From contig NZ_QENQ01000001.1 of NCBI RefSeq assembly GCF_003096275.1, positions 2,228,731 through 2,292,730 of the forward strand: a stretch of DNA of 64,000 nt, given 5' to 3'. The first letter of the stretch is position 1; each line of letters starts with the position of its first letter. The notes beneath the pieces were generated by a model. That model did not search any database. It worked only from the letters and a program-made list of their open reading frames with translations, and was not told where the DNA came from. The stretch is from Sphingomonas pokkalii. Its GTDB lineage: Bacteria > Pseudomonadota > Alphaproteobacteria > Sphingomonadales > Sphingomonadaceae. A program made the position numbers and the translations under genes. Shown piece after piece: positions 1 through 9,278 of this stretch.

Positions 1-285
1 ATTGGTGAAGAACACCGTGTCCGCGAAGCTGTGCTTCAGCAGGCGCTCGGCCAGCGCCTCGCCCTGGGGCGAGCCGTAGAGGTTCGAGACGTGCATCAGC
101 GTGGCCGCCTGGTCGGCGATCGCCTTCACCAGATGCGGATGGCCATGGCCGAGCGCGTTGACGGCGATACCGGCGGCGAAATCGAGATAGCGTTCCCCGC
201 GTTCCCCGATCAGGTAGCAGCCCTCGCCTCGCACCGGCCGCACACCGCACCGCGGGTAGACGGGCATGAGCGGGGTGATGGTCAT
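1..285 (-). CDS. argD: Acetylornithine aminotransferase, N-terminal part (runs off the window)
   Basis: PLP-dependent class III aminotransferase of arginine biosynthesis (also succinyl-diaminopimelate aminotransferase in many bacteria). The 95 visible codons read from ATG at 285 and show the family N-terminus: MPVYPR, the GxYLIGERGERYLDF segment, then AGIAVNALGHGHPHLV and a FTN tail at the window edge. An AGGAG ribosome site lies 9 bases before the ATG. The PLP lysine is outside the window. ArgD rather than another class III enzyme is judged from the N-terminal motif; argF often follows in relatives but cannot be seen here. Confidence 0.88.
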   Translation of the reverse strand, partial: MTITPLMPVYPRCGVRPVRGEGCYLIGERGERYLDFAAGIAVNALGHGHPHLVKAIADQAATLMHVSNLYGSPQGEALAERLLKHSFADTVFFTN

Positions 286-411
286 GGGAACGATACTCCT
301 TGACGAAAAAAGGGTTGGGAAAACTCCAGAAACGCAAAAGGGCGACCTATCCGGGCCGCCCAATTGTGTTCCTAGGGCCGCTAGGGGCCACAGGTCAACC
401 GCCCTTTGGGA

Positions 412-1827
412 CTAGTGGCTGGTGCTGTGATTCCATTGCTGGATGGCACCGCGCGAGCGGCCGTAATCGACGGTACAGGCCATGTACCACGGATAGAATT
501 GCAGCGGCTTCGCCTTGGCGTCGATCGCCTGCCATGCCGAACAGGTCTTCCCGTTGAAGACATGGTCGTTGGGCTGCTCGCCACCGGGGATGCCTGCGTT
601 GCTGAGATAGGCCATATCGAGCTCGCCTTTGGCGATGCCCACCCGCGCTACGCTGGCGGCAGAAAAGCGATAGACCTGCGTTTCCATCAAATCGACGGCG
701 CGCAGCGCTGCGCCCACCGCCGACCAGCGCTGCATCGGCTGGCCGCTGGCGCTCCAGCGGCCGACCTCCATCGTCGTGTTGACCATCAGCATCGTGCGGC
801 TGCGGTCTTCGTCCCCAGCGCCACGGAGCGCGGCCAACACCGGTTCAAGGAACATGCCGAAGCGGGCACCGCCATCCATGTACATTTCGGTGGCATTGGC
901 CGTCTGCAGCGTCACCGGCGGCACGCCGGGCGGGACGGAGGAGGAGGCGAGCATCGCATCGACATAGCAGCCCTGGAGGCGGGCGAGTTCCGTCGGCGAA
1001 TCGGTATCGAGCGCGCGGGCGGCGAGCTCGGTCATGTCGATGCCATAGCCCTCGCCATCGTCGAGATTGCTCACACCGACGAACAGCTGGCGCTTCTGAT
1101 CGCGCCATTCGCGGCCGACCGCGCGCAGCGTGCCGGGCGTCATGATCTTCAACAACCGCGCACGAAGCGGCCCGAAACTGGCAGTGGACCCCTTGCGCAG
1201 CACGCCGCTCACGGCACCGCCCGCGCGGACGCGCATCAGATCGGCTTCCTTGTCGATCGAATAGGCAAGGACGAGATCGCCGACATTGGACGTGCCGGGT
1301 TTCACCACCATCCCCGTGCCTTCCGCCTGGCTGGCCAGCGGGCCATCGACCCAGCTGTAATCGGTACGGTCCGCCGGCACCGGCTGGTTGGCAAGAAACA
1401 AGAGGGTGCTCTGCAACGACCCCGTGCTGACGCCGGTGACGATATCCCAGGTCGGCAGCGTGCCCATGCCGTAGAAGAAGCCCGCCCCGAACGAACCGTG
1501 CTGGCCGCCGCCGCTCAGTGCGAGGAACTGATCGGAGGGCACGGCGCCCTTCTCTCCCTGCGCGCCCAACAGCGGCGCGCGGCGGGCGCGGCGCTCACGC
1601 AGCAGCGCACCCAGCCGCTGGCTGACGGCGTCCTGCGCCGAAGCGGCACGCGCAACCGCGTCCAGGCGATTCGGCGCCTGGTGCCAGCGCGGGCCAACGG
1701 TAAGCGGCAGGACCTGATAGTTGCAGCCCAGAATCGGCTTGGGCCGAGGCTGGCTACAGCCGGCGACGGAAAGTCCCGCCGCTGCAAGCAGCACCAACGA
1801 ACGCAGAAATGGCATGACTTCCCCCAT
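412..1827 (-). CDS. Patatin-like phospholipase, lipoprotein
   Basis: Predicted lipid acyl hydrolase anchored as a lipoprotein. The N-terminus has a hydrophobic stretch ending in a lipobox (LSVAGC). The patatin catalytic dyad is visible: oxyanion motif GGGQHGSFGAGF, nucleophile elbow GVSTGS, and the DGG aspartate motif near residue 330 (YMDGGARFGMF). Length 471 residues. A second in-frame ATG at 1815 would give a more typical signal peptide start and is a possible true start. It is in the same direction as argD but separated by about 125 bases, so probably its own unit. The substrate is unknown. Confidence 0.85.
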   Translation of the reverse strand: MGEVMPFLRSLVLLAAAGLSVAGCSQPRPKPILGCNYQVLPLTVGPRWHQAPNRLDAVARAASAQDAVSQRLGALLRERRARRAPLLGAQGEKGAVPSDQFLALSGGGQHGSFGAGFFYGMGTLPTWDIVTGVSTGSLQSTLLFLANQPVPADRTDYSWVDGPLASQAEGTGMVVKPGTSNVGDLVLAYSIDKEADLMRVRAGGAVSGVLRKGSTASFGPLRARLLKIMTPGTLRAVGREWRDQKRQLFVGVSNLDDGEGYGIDMTELAARALDTDSPTELARLQGCYVDAMLASSSVPPGVPPVTLQTANATEMYMDGGARFGMFLEPVLAALRGAGDEDRSRTMLMVNTTMEVGRWSASGQPMQRWSAVGAALRAVDLMETQVYRFSAASVARVGIAKGELDMAYLSNAGIPGGEQPNDHVFNGKTCSAWQAIDAKAKPLQFYPWYMACTVDYGRSRGAIQQWNHSTSH

Positions 1828-1919
1828 GACGTTGCGGCTCCGTCCCCGCGGAACCCTTTCGTCACGGTCTTACATAGCAGTTCGTTTGAAATTCGTAACG
1901 ATGCTTCTCTTGCGCGCGC

Positions 1920-2759
1920 TCAGCTCTTTATCTTCCATCCGCGCCGCAACAGGGTGTAGCAAGCCAGCCCCAGCACCACGTTCAGCCCCAGGATCACGCC
2001 GGTGCCGAGCAGGACCGGCGAATCGGCGACGCCCAGGAAGCCGTAGCGGAAGCCCGAGATGATGTAGAAGAACGGGTTGGCATGGCTGATCGCGCGGAAC
2101 AGCGGCGACAGATTCTCGACCGAATAGAAAGTGCCCGAAAGCAGCGACAGCGGCGCCACGACGAAGTTGGTGATCGCCGCCGCATGATCGAACTTTTCCG
2201 CCCAGATCGAGGTCAGTACCCCCATCAGCGACAGGAACAGCGAACCGAGGAAGCCGAACCAAAGCACCGCCCAGAGATGTGCCGGGAACACATGCACGCC
2301 CCAAAGCGCCATCGCCAGCCACACCGTACCGCCGACGCAGAAGGCCCGCGTGACCGATCCGCCGGCCAGCGCCGCCAGCATCTCCCCGGTGGAAAGCGGC
2401 GGCATCAGATAGTCGACGATCGTGCCCTGGATCTTGCCGACGAGCAGCGAGAAGCTGGCGTTGGCGAAGGCGTTCTGCAGCATCCCCATCACGATCAGGC
2501 CGGGCGCGATGAAATCGGCGTAATGAATCGAGACACCGTCGAGCACCACCATGCGCCCGTCTCCACCCAGCGCGACCGTGAAGATCACCAGATAGAGGAG
2601 GGTGGTGACGGCCGGGGCCCACACCGTCTGGAGCTGCACCTTGAAGAAACGGCGCACCTCCTTGATATAGAGGGTGCGCAAGCCTCCCCAGTTGACGTTG
2701 CGAATCACCGGAACGCCCGGCTCGGGAAGCTGTGAACCGATTTCGGGGTGGCTGCTCAT
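1920..2759 (-). CDS. ABC-2 type transporter permease
   Basis: Integral membrane permease of the ABC-2 exporter superfamily, 279 residues, about six hydrophobic segments. The N-terminus (GGLRTLYIKEVRRFFK) and the region LSGTFYSVENLSPLFRAISHANPFFYIISGFRYGFLG are the usual ABC-2 permease signature, as in NodJ/YadH-like exporters. The start is ATG at 2759. No ATP-binding subunit is found beside it: upstream is the divergent gcrA only 52 bases away, downstream is the patatin gene. Its ATPase partner must be elsewhere, or the gene has been separated from it. Substrate not predictable. Confidence 0.87.
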   Translation of the reverse strand: MSSHPEIGSQLPEPGVPVIRNVNWGGLRTLYIKEVRRFFKVQLQTVWAPAVTTLLYLVIFTVALGGDGRMVVLDGVSIHYADFIAPGLIVMGMLQNAFANASFSLLVGKIQGTIVDYLMPPLSTGEMLAALAGGSVTRAFCVGGTVWLAMALWGVHVFPAHLWAVLWFGFLGSLFLSLMGVLTSIWAEKFDHAAAITNFVVAPLSLLSGTFYSVENLSPLFRAISHANPFFYIISGFRYGFLGVADSPVLLGTGVILGLNVVLGLACYTLLRRGWKIKS

Positions 2760-2811
2760 GGCTCGATCGCGTACCCGCTGACGCCGCCGCCCGCAAGACG
2801 AAGGAACCGAA

Positions 2812-3528
2812 GTGAGCTGGACCGACGAGCGTATCGAAACGCTGAAGAAGATGTGGGACAGCGGCCTGACCGCAACCCAGATCGCCGAGGAACTGGGTGG
2901 CGTTTCGCGCAATGCGGTGATCGGCAAGGCGCACCGCCTGGGCCTGCCCTCGCGTCCCTCGCCGGTAAAGTCGAACGAAGCCAAGGCCGCCGCAGCCGCC
3001 GCCCCGGCACCCGCCGCCGAGCCAAAGCCGACGCCCGCGCCCAAACCCGCCCCTGCACCGGCAGCGCCGCGCGTCCAGGCCGAAGCACCCGCCCCTGCAC
3101 CGCGCCCGGCGGCACCGGCACCCGCCGCGCCGCCCGCCCCCGCGGCAGCCGCCCCCGCTGCAGATTTCGAGGCCCCGCGGACGCCGCAGCCGGTGCTCCG
3201 CTCGGTCGGCCCCGGTGGTTTCATCCGCCAGAATCCCGGTGAACAGGCGCCGCCGAGCACGCCGGCACCGCCGCGTCGGCTGGTGCCCGCCAAGCCGAGC
3301 GACGCCATCGCCGGCAAGGCGACATTGCTCGATCTGAACGACAAGATCTGCAAATGGCCGCTCGGCCACCCCGGAGAGCCGGACTTCCACTTCTGCGGCG
3401 AGAAGGTGAACCCGGGCTTCCCCTATTGTGTCGAGCATTGCGGCCATGCCTATCAGGCACAGTTGCCGCGCCGCGACCGTCGCACGCCCGCGGCCATGCC
3501 CTTTGGCGGTACGCCGCGACCGCGCTGA
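2812..3528 (+). CDS. gcrA: GcrA cell-cycle regulator
   Basis: Alphaproteobacterial transcription factor that binds sigma70-RNA polymerase and acts at CcrM-methylated GANTC promoters. The N-terminus SWTDERIETLKKMWDSGLTA followed by QIAEELGGVSRNAVIGKAHRLGL is the GcrA helix-turn-helix. Residues roughly 60-130 are a very Ala/Pro-rich linker. The C-terminal zinc-like module (CKWPLGHPGEPDFHFCG ... PYCVEHCGHAY) is the sigma-binding region of the family. The start is GTG at 2812 preceded by AAGGAA; no in-frame ATG fits. It ends just before a strong terminator. 238 residues; the long linker explains the extra length over the Caulobacter protein. Confidence 0.95.
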   Translation: MSWTDERIETLKKMWDSGLTATQIAEELGGVSRNAVIGKAHRLGLPSRPSPVKSNEAKAAAAAAPAPAAEPKPTPAPKPAPAPAAPRVQAEAPAPAPRPAAPAPAAPPAPAAAAPAADFEAPRTPQPVLRSVGPGGFIRQNPGEQAPPSTPAPPRRLVPAKPSDAIAGKATLLDLNDKICKWPLGHPGEPDFHFCGEKVNPGFPYCVEHCGHAYQAQLPRRDRRTPAAMPFGGTPRPR

Positions 3529-3551
3529 ACCGCGCCTGCCGACGCCCAAGC

Positions 3552-3586
3552 AAAAGGGCCCGTTCCCACCGGAACGGGCCCTTTTT
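3552..3586. terminator. Bidirectional intrinsic terminator after gcrA
   Basis: Perfect hairpin AAAGGGCCCGTTCC / GGAACGGGCCCTTT with a four-base loop, with T-runs on the plus side and A-runs on the left, so it can stop transcription from gcrA and from the convergent ankyrin gene. Confidence 0.9.
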
Positions 3587-3606
3587 CCATCGTGCAATCG
3601 CTGGAC

Positions 3607-4176
3607 TCAGCGCTTCTCGAGCCGGGCCGCCAGCACTGCATTGCCCTGCGCGGCGGCCACGCTGGCCGCGGTGCGCCCGCTCGCGTCCGCAAGTGCCGGA
3701 TCGGCTCCCGCCGCCAGCAACAGATCGACCTGGGACGCTCGACCGAACAGCGCCGCCATCATCAGCGCGGTCTGCCCGGCCTTGTTGCGGACGTTGACGT
3801 CGCAGCCGGCCTTGAGCAGCCGCGCGGCGATCGCGTCATCGCCCTTGAAGGCCACGCCCATCTGCGCGGTGTTGCCCTGCGCGCTATCGGCCAGGCAGGG
3901 ATCGGCGCCGGCCGCGATCAACGCCTCCAGCGCCGTCGCCTGGCCGTTATAGGCGGCGAGGATGGCGGGCGTGAAACCGCGGGCGTCGCGGGCATTGGGG
4001 TCTGCCCCCAGCCGCACCAGCCCAGGCACCAGATCGGCCCGGCCGGCGCGCGCGGCTTCGAACAGCAGTGCCTGGCGACGCTCGGGCGACGGCAGGTCGG
4101 CTGCCGCCGTCTGGGCGGCCGCCATCGGCACCGGGGCCAGCACGGCCCCGGCCAGCAGAAACAACAAGGAACGCAT
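3607..4176 (-). CDS. Exported ankyrin-repeat protein
   Basis: Signal peptide (MRSLLFLLAGAVLAPVPMAAAQ) followed by four to five ankyrin repeats, seen as repeated GADPxxxDxxGxTAxxxAAxxG units, e.g. GADPNARDARGFTPAILAAYNG and GADPALADASGRTAASVAAAQG. The start chosen is ATG 4176, which has GGAG 7 bases upstream; a GTG directly before it is also open. It lies 63 bases downstream of the exported catalase gene on the same strand. Catalase plus ankyrin pairs are known (Pseudomonas KatB-AnkB), where the ankyrin protein supports catalase activity in the periplasm; that role is inferred here from context. Confidence 0.9.
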   Translation of the reverse strand: MRSLLFLLAGAVLAPVPMAAAQTAAADLPSPERRQALLFEAARAGRADLVPGLVRLGADPNARDARGFTPAILAAYNGQATALEALIAAGADPCLADSAQGNTAQMGVAFKGDDAIAARLLKAGCDVNVRNKAGQTALMMAALFGRASQVDLLLAAGADPALADASGRTAASVAAAQGNAVLAARLEKR

Positions 4177-4196
4177 CACATGCTCCGATAGCGCGA

Positions 4197-4228
4197 ATAT
4201 CCGGGCCGGCAGGTGCCCTCCCGGATAT
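4197..4228 (-). terminator. Hairpin between catalase and ankyrin genes
   Basis: Nine-base perfect arms ATATCCGGG / CCCGGATAT around a 14-base loop, placed between the catalase stop and the ankyrin start. No T-run follows, so it may stabilise the catalase mRNA 3' end or attenuate read-through rather than fully terminate. Confidence 0.55.
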
Positions 4229-4239
4229 CCGGGAAGGCC

Positions 4240-5883
4240 TCAGTTGGCGGCCAGCTGCTCGGCGTGTGCCGCGCGATATTCGGCGACCGCCCTCTCCACC
4301 TCGGCCAGCGGCACGTTCACCGCCTTGGCGAGCCGGGTGCCATAGTCCTTGTCGGCCTGGTAGAAATAGCTGACCATGATCGTCCGCGTGCGCGGCGACA
4401 CGACCTTGCCCAGATCGCCCGACAGGTTCTTGATCAGGTCCGCCTTCTCCGCCGCCGGCAGCGCGCGGTAGAAAATGCCCGCCTGGGCGAAGTTGTTGGT
4501 CTGCGCGATCGGCTTGGCGGCGACCGTCGCATCCACCGCATAGGGGGCGGCGCCCGCCTCGGCCGGGGTAGTCTTCGGGGCCAGCGCGGCGGGGAAATAG
4601 TTCACGCGCGAGGCCCGGCCAGAGGCGTTGAGCTGGCCGTCCTGGCTGTTGTTGACCACCGTGACGCGCGGCTTGTTCACCGGCAGCGCCAGCGCGTTGG
4701 CGCCGATGCGGTAGCGCTGGGTATCGGCATAGCTGAACAGCCGGCCCTGCAGCATGCGATCCGGCGACGCTTCGATCCCCGGCACCATGTTCGACGGCGC
4801 GAAGGCGGACTGTTCGGTCCATTCGAAGAAATTGTCCGGCACCTTGTTCAGCGTCATCTCGCCGATCTTGCGAAACGGCACGCCCAGCCATTCCTTGGTG
4901 TCGTCGAACGGGTTGTAGTCAAGCTTGGCGAAGTCCTCAGGCCGCATCACCTGCACCATCAGGTCCCAGCTCGGGTAATTGCCCTGGGCGATCTCGGTAT
5001 AGAGATCGTGCGTCTGGTAATCGAACGCCTGGGCGCCGGCCTGCGCCGCGGTGAGCGTGCGAATGCCCTGCCGGCTGATCCAGCGGAACTTGGCGAACAC
5101 CGTCTCGCCCTTGGCATTGACGAGCTTGAACGCATGGACGCCGTTGCCGTCCATCGTCCGGTACGATGCCGGCGTGCCCAGGTTCGAATAGAGCTGGGTC
5201 AGCATGTTGGTCGATTCGGGCGTGGCCGAGAAGAAATCGAAGAAGCGATTCGGATCCTGGCGGTTGGTGACGGGATCGGGCTTCAACGAATGGACCATGT
5301 CCGGGAACTGCATCGCATCGCGGATGAAGAAGATCGGCAGGTTGTTGCCCACCAGATCCCAATTGCCCTGATCGGTGTAGAATTTGGTGGCGAAGCCGCG
5401 CGGATCGCGCAGCCATTCCGGGCTGTCCTTGCCATGGACGACGCTGGAGAAGCGGACGAACACCGGGGTTTCCTTGCCCGGCTGGAACAGCGACGCCTTG
5501 GTGAGATCGGCAATGTCGGCGGTCGCGCGGAACACGCCATGTGCGCCGGCGCCGCGGGCATGGACGACACGCTCCGGCACGCGCTCCCGATCGAAGCGGG
5601 CGAGCTTTTCGATCAGATGCGAATCCTCGAGCAGCACCGGCCCCAGATCGCCCGCCGCCTTGGAGTTGCGGTTGTCGCCGATCGGCGCGCCATTGTCGCG
5701 GGTCAGCACCGGTGCGGCGCCGGTCTGCGCGGGCAGCGGCGTATCGGGCCGGGCCGGCGCGGGCGGGGCGGTGGTGATGCGGGCGGCGGCCTGGGTTTCG
5801 GTCTGGGCGAGCGCGGCGGCGGGCAGCAGGGCGCCGCCGAGCAACGCGGCCATCGCCGCGCCGCTCCGGGTGGAACGAAGCAT
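4240..5883 (-). CDS. Periplasmic monofunctional haem catalase
   Basis: Converts hydrogen peroxide to water and oxygen. 547 residues with an N-terminal Sec signal (AALLGGALLPAAALAQ) and an Ala/Pro-rich spacer before the catalase core. Catalytic His is in RVVHARGAGAHG, catalytic Asn in VGNNLPIFFIRDAMQFPD, and the proximal haem Tyr in RLFSYADTQRYRIGAN. The C-terminus lacks the extra flavodoxin-like domain, so this is a small-subunit (KatA/KatB clade 3-like) enzyme. The signal peptide puts it in the periplasm, like KatB of Pseudomonas. Divergent from parE with about 180 bases between; I did not find a convincing OxyR site there. Confidence 0.95.
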   Translation of the reverse strand: MLRSTRSGAAMAALLGGALLPAAALAQTETQAAARITTAPPAPARPDTPLPAQTGAAPVLTRDNGAPIGDNRNSKAAGDLGPVLLEDSHLIEKLARFDRERVPERVVHARGAGAHGVFRATADIADLTKASLFQPGKETPVFVRFSSVVHGKDSPEWLRDPRGFATKFYTDQGNWDLVGNNLPIFFIRDAMQFPDMVHSLKPDPVTNRQDPNRFFDFFSATPESTNMLTQLYSNLGTPASYRTMDGNGVHAFKLVNAKGETVFAKFRWISRQGIRTLTAAQAGAQAFDYQTHDLYTEIAQGNYPSWDLMVQVMRPEDFAKLDYNPFDDTKEWLGVPFRKIGEMTLNKVPDNFFEWTEQSAFAPSNMVPGIEASPDRMLQGRLFSYADTQRYRIGANALALPVNKPRVTVVNNSQDGQLNASGRASRVNYFPAALAPKTTPAEAGAAPYAVDATVAAKPIAQTNNFAQAGIFYRALPAAEKADLIKNLSGDLGKVVSPRTRTIMVSYFYQADKDYGTRLAKAVNVPLAEVERAVAEYRAAHAEQLAAN

Positions 5884-6066
5884 GTGGAAACTCCCTCTTT
5901 GGACGGCGGCGGCAGCAGACTTCCGCGCCGCAGCGCCGTGGCCGCACTATGAAGCTGCGATGATATGAAGGTGAAACGCAAAGACGCGCTCACAGAAATC
6001 GATTGGGCCACTCAGCCCCACGTCCCCGCCTTGCGCGGGTGCCCTCGCACCCCCTATACGTTCCGC

Positions 6067-8043
6067 ATGTCCGAAGACCTCTTCGCTGCGCCCTCCGTCC
6101 CCGCCGGCACCTATGACGCCTCGTCGATCGAGGTTCTCGAGGGGCTCGAGCCGGTACGGCGCCGGCCGGGCATGTATATCGGCGGCACCGACGAGCGCGC
6201 GCTCCACCATCTCGCCGCCGAAATCCTCGACAATGCAATGGACGAAGCGGTCGCCGGCCATGCCAACCGCATCGAGGTGACGCTTTCCGCGCCCAACCGC
6301 ATCACCATCGTCGACAATGGCCGCGGCATGCCGGTCGATCCGCATCCGCGCTTCCCGGACAAGTCGGCGCTCGAGGTGATTCTCTCGATGCTCCACTCGG
6401 GCGGCAAGTTCTCGGGCAAGGCCTATGCCACCTCGGGCGGTCTGCACGGCGTCGGCATTTCGGTGGTCAACGCGCTGTCGGTGGACACGGTGGTCGAGGT
6501 GGCGCGCGACAAGCAGCTGTACCGCCAGCGCTTCAGCCAGGGGCAGACGCTGGGGCCGCTCGAGAAGCTCGGCGGCACGCCCAACCGGCGCGGCACCAGC
6601 GTCGCCTTCACCCCCGACCCCGAGATTTTCGGCGAGATGCTGTTCAAGCCCGCGCGGCTGTACAAGCTCGCCCGCTCCAAGGCCTATCTGTTCGCGGGCG
6701 TCGAGATCCGCTGGAAGTGCGATCCGTCGCTGATCACCGACGATACGCCCGCCGAAGCCGTGTTCCAGTTCCCCGGCGGCCTTGCCGATCACCTGAAGGA
6801 GCAGGTCGGCACGCGCGAATGCGCCACCGCCGATTTCTTCGCGGGCACCCAGGAATTCCCGGATTCGCAGGGCCGCGTCGAATGGGCGGTCGCCTGGCCG
6901 CTGTGGAGCGACGGCAGCTATAGCTGGTATTGCAACACCATCCCGACACCCGATGGCGGCACGCACGAACAGGGCCTCCGCCAGGCGCTGGTGCGAAGCC
7001 TCCGCAGCTTCGCCGATCTGGTCGGCAACAAGAAGGCCAAGGACCTCAATCCGGACGACGTCGTCACCGGCTCCGAGGTGATGCTGTCGGTGTTCATCCG
7101 CGAGCCGCAGTTCCAGAGCCAGACCAAGGACCGCCTCACCAGCCCCGAGGCGACCGCGCTCGTCGAAAAGGCGGTGCGCGACCATTTCGACCATTTCCTC
7201 ACCGACAATATGGAGCGCGGCAAGGCGCTGCTCGGCTATGTGCTCGAGCGAATGGACGATCGCCTGCGCCGCAAGCAGGAGCGTGAGGTCAAGCGCAAGT
7301 CGGCCACGACGGGGCGCAAGCTGCGCCTGCCGGGCAAGCTGACCGACTGTTCGGCCGACAGCCCCGAGGGCACCGAGCTGTTCATCGTCGAGGGCGATTC
7401 GGCCGGCGGCTCGGCCAAGCAGGCGCGCGACCGCAAGACCCAGGCGATCCTGCCGATCCGCGGCAAGATCCTCAACGTCGCCAGCGCGACCTCGGCCAAG
7501 ATCCTCGCCAACCAGGAAATCGCCGACCTGATCCAGGCGCTGGGCTGCGGCACCCGCAAGGACTGCGACGCGACCCAGCTGCGCTACGAACGCATCATCA
7601 TCATGACCGACGCCGATGTCGACGGTGCGCACATCGCGACGCTGCTGATGACCTTCTTCTTCCAGGAGATGCCGGACCTGGTGCGCAAGGGGCATCTCTA
7701 CCTTGCCCAGCCGCCGCTCTACCGGCTGACCGTGGGCTCCAAGAGCCTCTACGCCCGCGACGACGCGCACCGCATCCAGATCGAATCCAAGGAGTTCAAG
7801 GGCAAGAAGGTCGAGGTCAGCCGGTTCAAGGGTCTCGGCGAGATGAACCCGAACCAGCTCAAGGAAACCACCATGGACCCCGCCACCCGCAGCCTGCTGC
7901 GCGTGACGCTGCCGCAGGAATATGAGGAGCGTGCCGGGGTGAAGGACCTGGTCGACCGACTGATGGGGAATAATCCGGCCCATCGCTTCGCGTTCATCCA
8001 GGAGAACGCGGCACGGCTCGATGATGAGGTGATCGACGCCTGA
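6067..8043 (+). CDS. parE: DNA topoisomerase IV subunit B
   Basis: ATPase subunit of topoisomerase IV, which decatenates daughter chromosomes together with ParC. 658 residues, the size of ParE rather than GyrB. GHKL ATPase at about 25-180 (EILDNAMDEA, DNGRGMPVD, GGLHGVGISVVNALS), the transducer with the QTKDRL loop near 370, TOPRIM at about 435-545 (EGDSAGGSAKQARDRK, then IIIMTDADVDGAHIATLL), and the short C-terminal GyrB_C part (RFKGLGEMNPNQLKETTMDP). ATG at 6067 is preferred over an open upstream extension that is not family-like. Confidence 0.95.
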   Translation: MSEDLFAAPSVPAGTYDASSIEVLEGLEPVRRRPGMYIGGTDERALHHLAAEILDNAMDEAVAGHANRIEVTLSAPNRITIVDNGRGMPVDPHPRFPDKSALEVILSMLHSGGKFSGKAYATSGGLHGVGISVVNALSVDTVVEVARDKQLYRQRFSQGQTLGPLEKLGGTPNRRGTSVAFTPDPEIFGEMLFKPARLYKLARSKAYLFAGVEIRWKCDPSLITDDTPAEAVFQFPGGLADHLKEQVGTRECATADFFAGTQEFPDSQGRVEWAVAWPLWSDGSYSWYCNTIPTPDGGTHEQGLRQALVRSLRSFADLVGNKKAKDLNPDDVVTGSEVMLSVFIREPQFQSQTKDRLTSPEATALVEKAVRDHFDHFLTDNMERGKALLGYVLERMDDRLRRKQEREVKRKSATTGRKLRLPGKLTDCSADSPEGTELFIVEGDSAGGSAKQARDRKTQAILPIRGKILNVASATSAKILANQEIADLIQALGCGTRKDCDATQLRYERIIIMTDADVDGAHIATLLMTFFFQEMPDLVRKGHLYLAQPPLYRLTVGSKSLYARDDAHRIQIESKEFKGKKVEVSRFKGLGEMNPNQLKETTMDPATRSLLRVTLPQEYEERAGVKDLVDRLMGNNPAHRFAFIQENAARLDDEVIDA

Positions 8044-8192
8044 GACGCGCGAGGCACGGGACGAGGCGACTTCTCAAAGAAGCCGAGCAACGCGTTGCAC
8101 TATTATGCCAGGCCAGCGCCCCACATGGTTATCGAAGCGTCTATAATGCCCTGCATCGCTACGGCGATACAATGAAGGGGATACGCGCAACC

Positions 8193-9074
8193 ATGACCTT
8201 TGGAACATTTATCGAGCCCGACCTTTCGCTGCGGGATAGCGAGGATCCGGCCGCCCAGCTCGATATCCAGGTTTATTCCGGATATCAGGCCCGCGGAGCA
8301 TATGACCACTTCCTCCGTGAGAATAGTATTTTTGACAATATTGCTCAACGCATTCTGTCTGCCGACTTGCGATATGAAGATCAGTGCTCCGCTAGATATT
8401 ATTATGATCTAGTCCGCGTGCTGCGTGATTTTAACGGACATTTCGATCGGCTGGTCGAAGTAGGCGTTTTCATGGGCGGATCATCGTCTATTTTCGCCGG
8501 CTGCATCGAAAAGTTCGACTTCGACCTCGACATGGTCGATATCAACCCGAAATATCTGCAATTCGCCTATGAACGGATTCGCCGGACCTTCCCGGAAGCG
8601 ACCGGGCGCGTGCGACTGTTCCATGGCGACATCGCGTCCTATGTCCGACATGTCATGCTGGAAACGCAGGGCGTCCGCCACATCCTGCACCATGACGGCG
8701 CGCATAAATTCAACCAGGTGGTGAAAGATATGGCCGCGCTCTATTACGCTCGGGACCGCATTTACGCGATCATTGCGCAGGACACCCATCTGCGCGGCAC
8801 GATCGAGAAAATGAACTTCGTCGATATGGCGTTGTACGCCGTATTCGGCACCGATCTGAAATATGCGCCGATTGGTGAATCCTATGCCGCGGACACCGAA
8901 ATGAGCCGCCCCAATATCTATCAGGGCAATTATTTCGTCCCGGGCGCTGCGGAAGGATTTGTGTTGCCGATGGCAGCCAACCGCTTCGTCTATCCGCACC
9001 CGGCGCTTCGTATGGACGATTTTCTGCCACCCGCGCGGGCGGAGACCAGGCAGCGCGAGTACGAAGCTGCCTGA
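8193..9074 (+). CDS. Class I SAM-dependent methyltransferase-like protein
   Basis: About 293 residues with a Rossmann motif I (LVEVGVFMGGSS) and an acidic motif II after it (DMVDINPKYLQFAYERI), as in the CmcI/Methyltransf_24-like group. The end of the second half (HILHHDGAHKFNQVVKDM) resembles the metal or active-site loop of these proteins. Start: ATG 8193 with AAGGGG 12 bases upstream; ATG 8172 in frame is an alternative without a ribosome site. The first 250 bases are visibly richer in A/T than neighbouring genes, which suggests acquisition by transfer. The substrate is unknown. Confidence 0.7.
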   Translation: MTFGTFIEPDLSLRDSEDPAAQLDIQVYSGYQARGAYDHFLRENSIFDNIAQRILSADLRYEDQCSARYYYDLVRVLRDFNGHFDRLVEVGVFMGGSSSIFAGCIEKFDFDLDMVDINPKYLQFAYERIRRTFPEATGRVRLFHGDIASYVRHVMLETQGVRHILHHDGAHKFNQVVKDMAALYYARDRIYAIIAQDTHLRGTIEKMNFVDMALYAVFGTDLKYAPIGESYAADTEMSRPNIYQGNYFVPGAAEGFVLPMAANRFVYPHPALRMDDFLPPARAETRQREYEAA

Positions 9075-9079
9075 TGCAT

Positions 9080-9107
9080 GGGCGGGGCGGCATGTGCCCC
9101 CCGCCCC
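9080..9107 (+). terminator. GC-rich hairpin after the methyltransferase gene
   Basis: GGGCGGGG and CCCCGCCC arms around a short loop directly after the stop codon. No T-tract, so only a probable terminator. Confidence 0.45.
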
Positions 9108-9278
9108 TCCAATAGCATCGAACCCTCCGGCCGCACCGGACCGGCCGGAGCAAGCTCGGTTTCGCCCATCCCCAAAGCGCCGGGCAGAATCGCAACCAGC
9201 CGAAGCAAGGCAGCGCCGTGGCTCTGGCCGCGCGAAAAAGGTTGTCCAGGGTGTCACATTGTATCATGCCACCACGGC

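Noticed and set aside
2702..2706. GAATC (CcrM methylation site) upstream of gcrA
   Set aside because: A single GANTC 110 bases from the start, inside the neighbouring coding region, is expected by chance and is not placed like a GcrA-dependent promoter.
5884..6066. OxyR site between catalase and parE
   Set aside because: I looked for the spaced ATAG/CTAT pattern and found only isolated pieces; not enough to call.
5947..7983. Long open frame antisense to parE
   Set aside because: High-GC genomes keep such frames open; it shows no family motifs, and the sense strand is unmistakably topoisomerase IV subunit B. The same applies to other long antisense frames, e.g. over catalase, hslU, fixL and ptrB.
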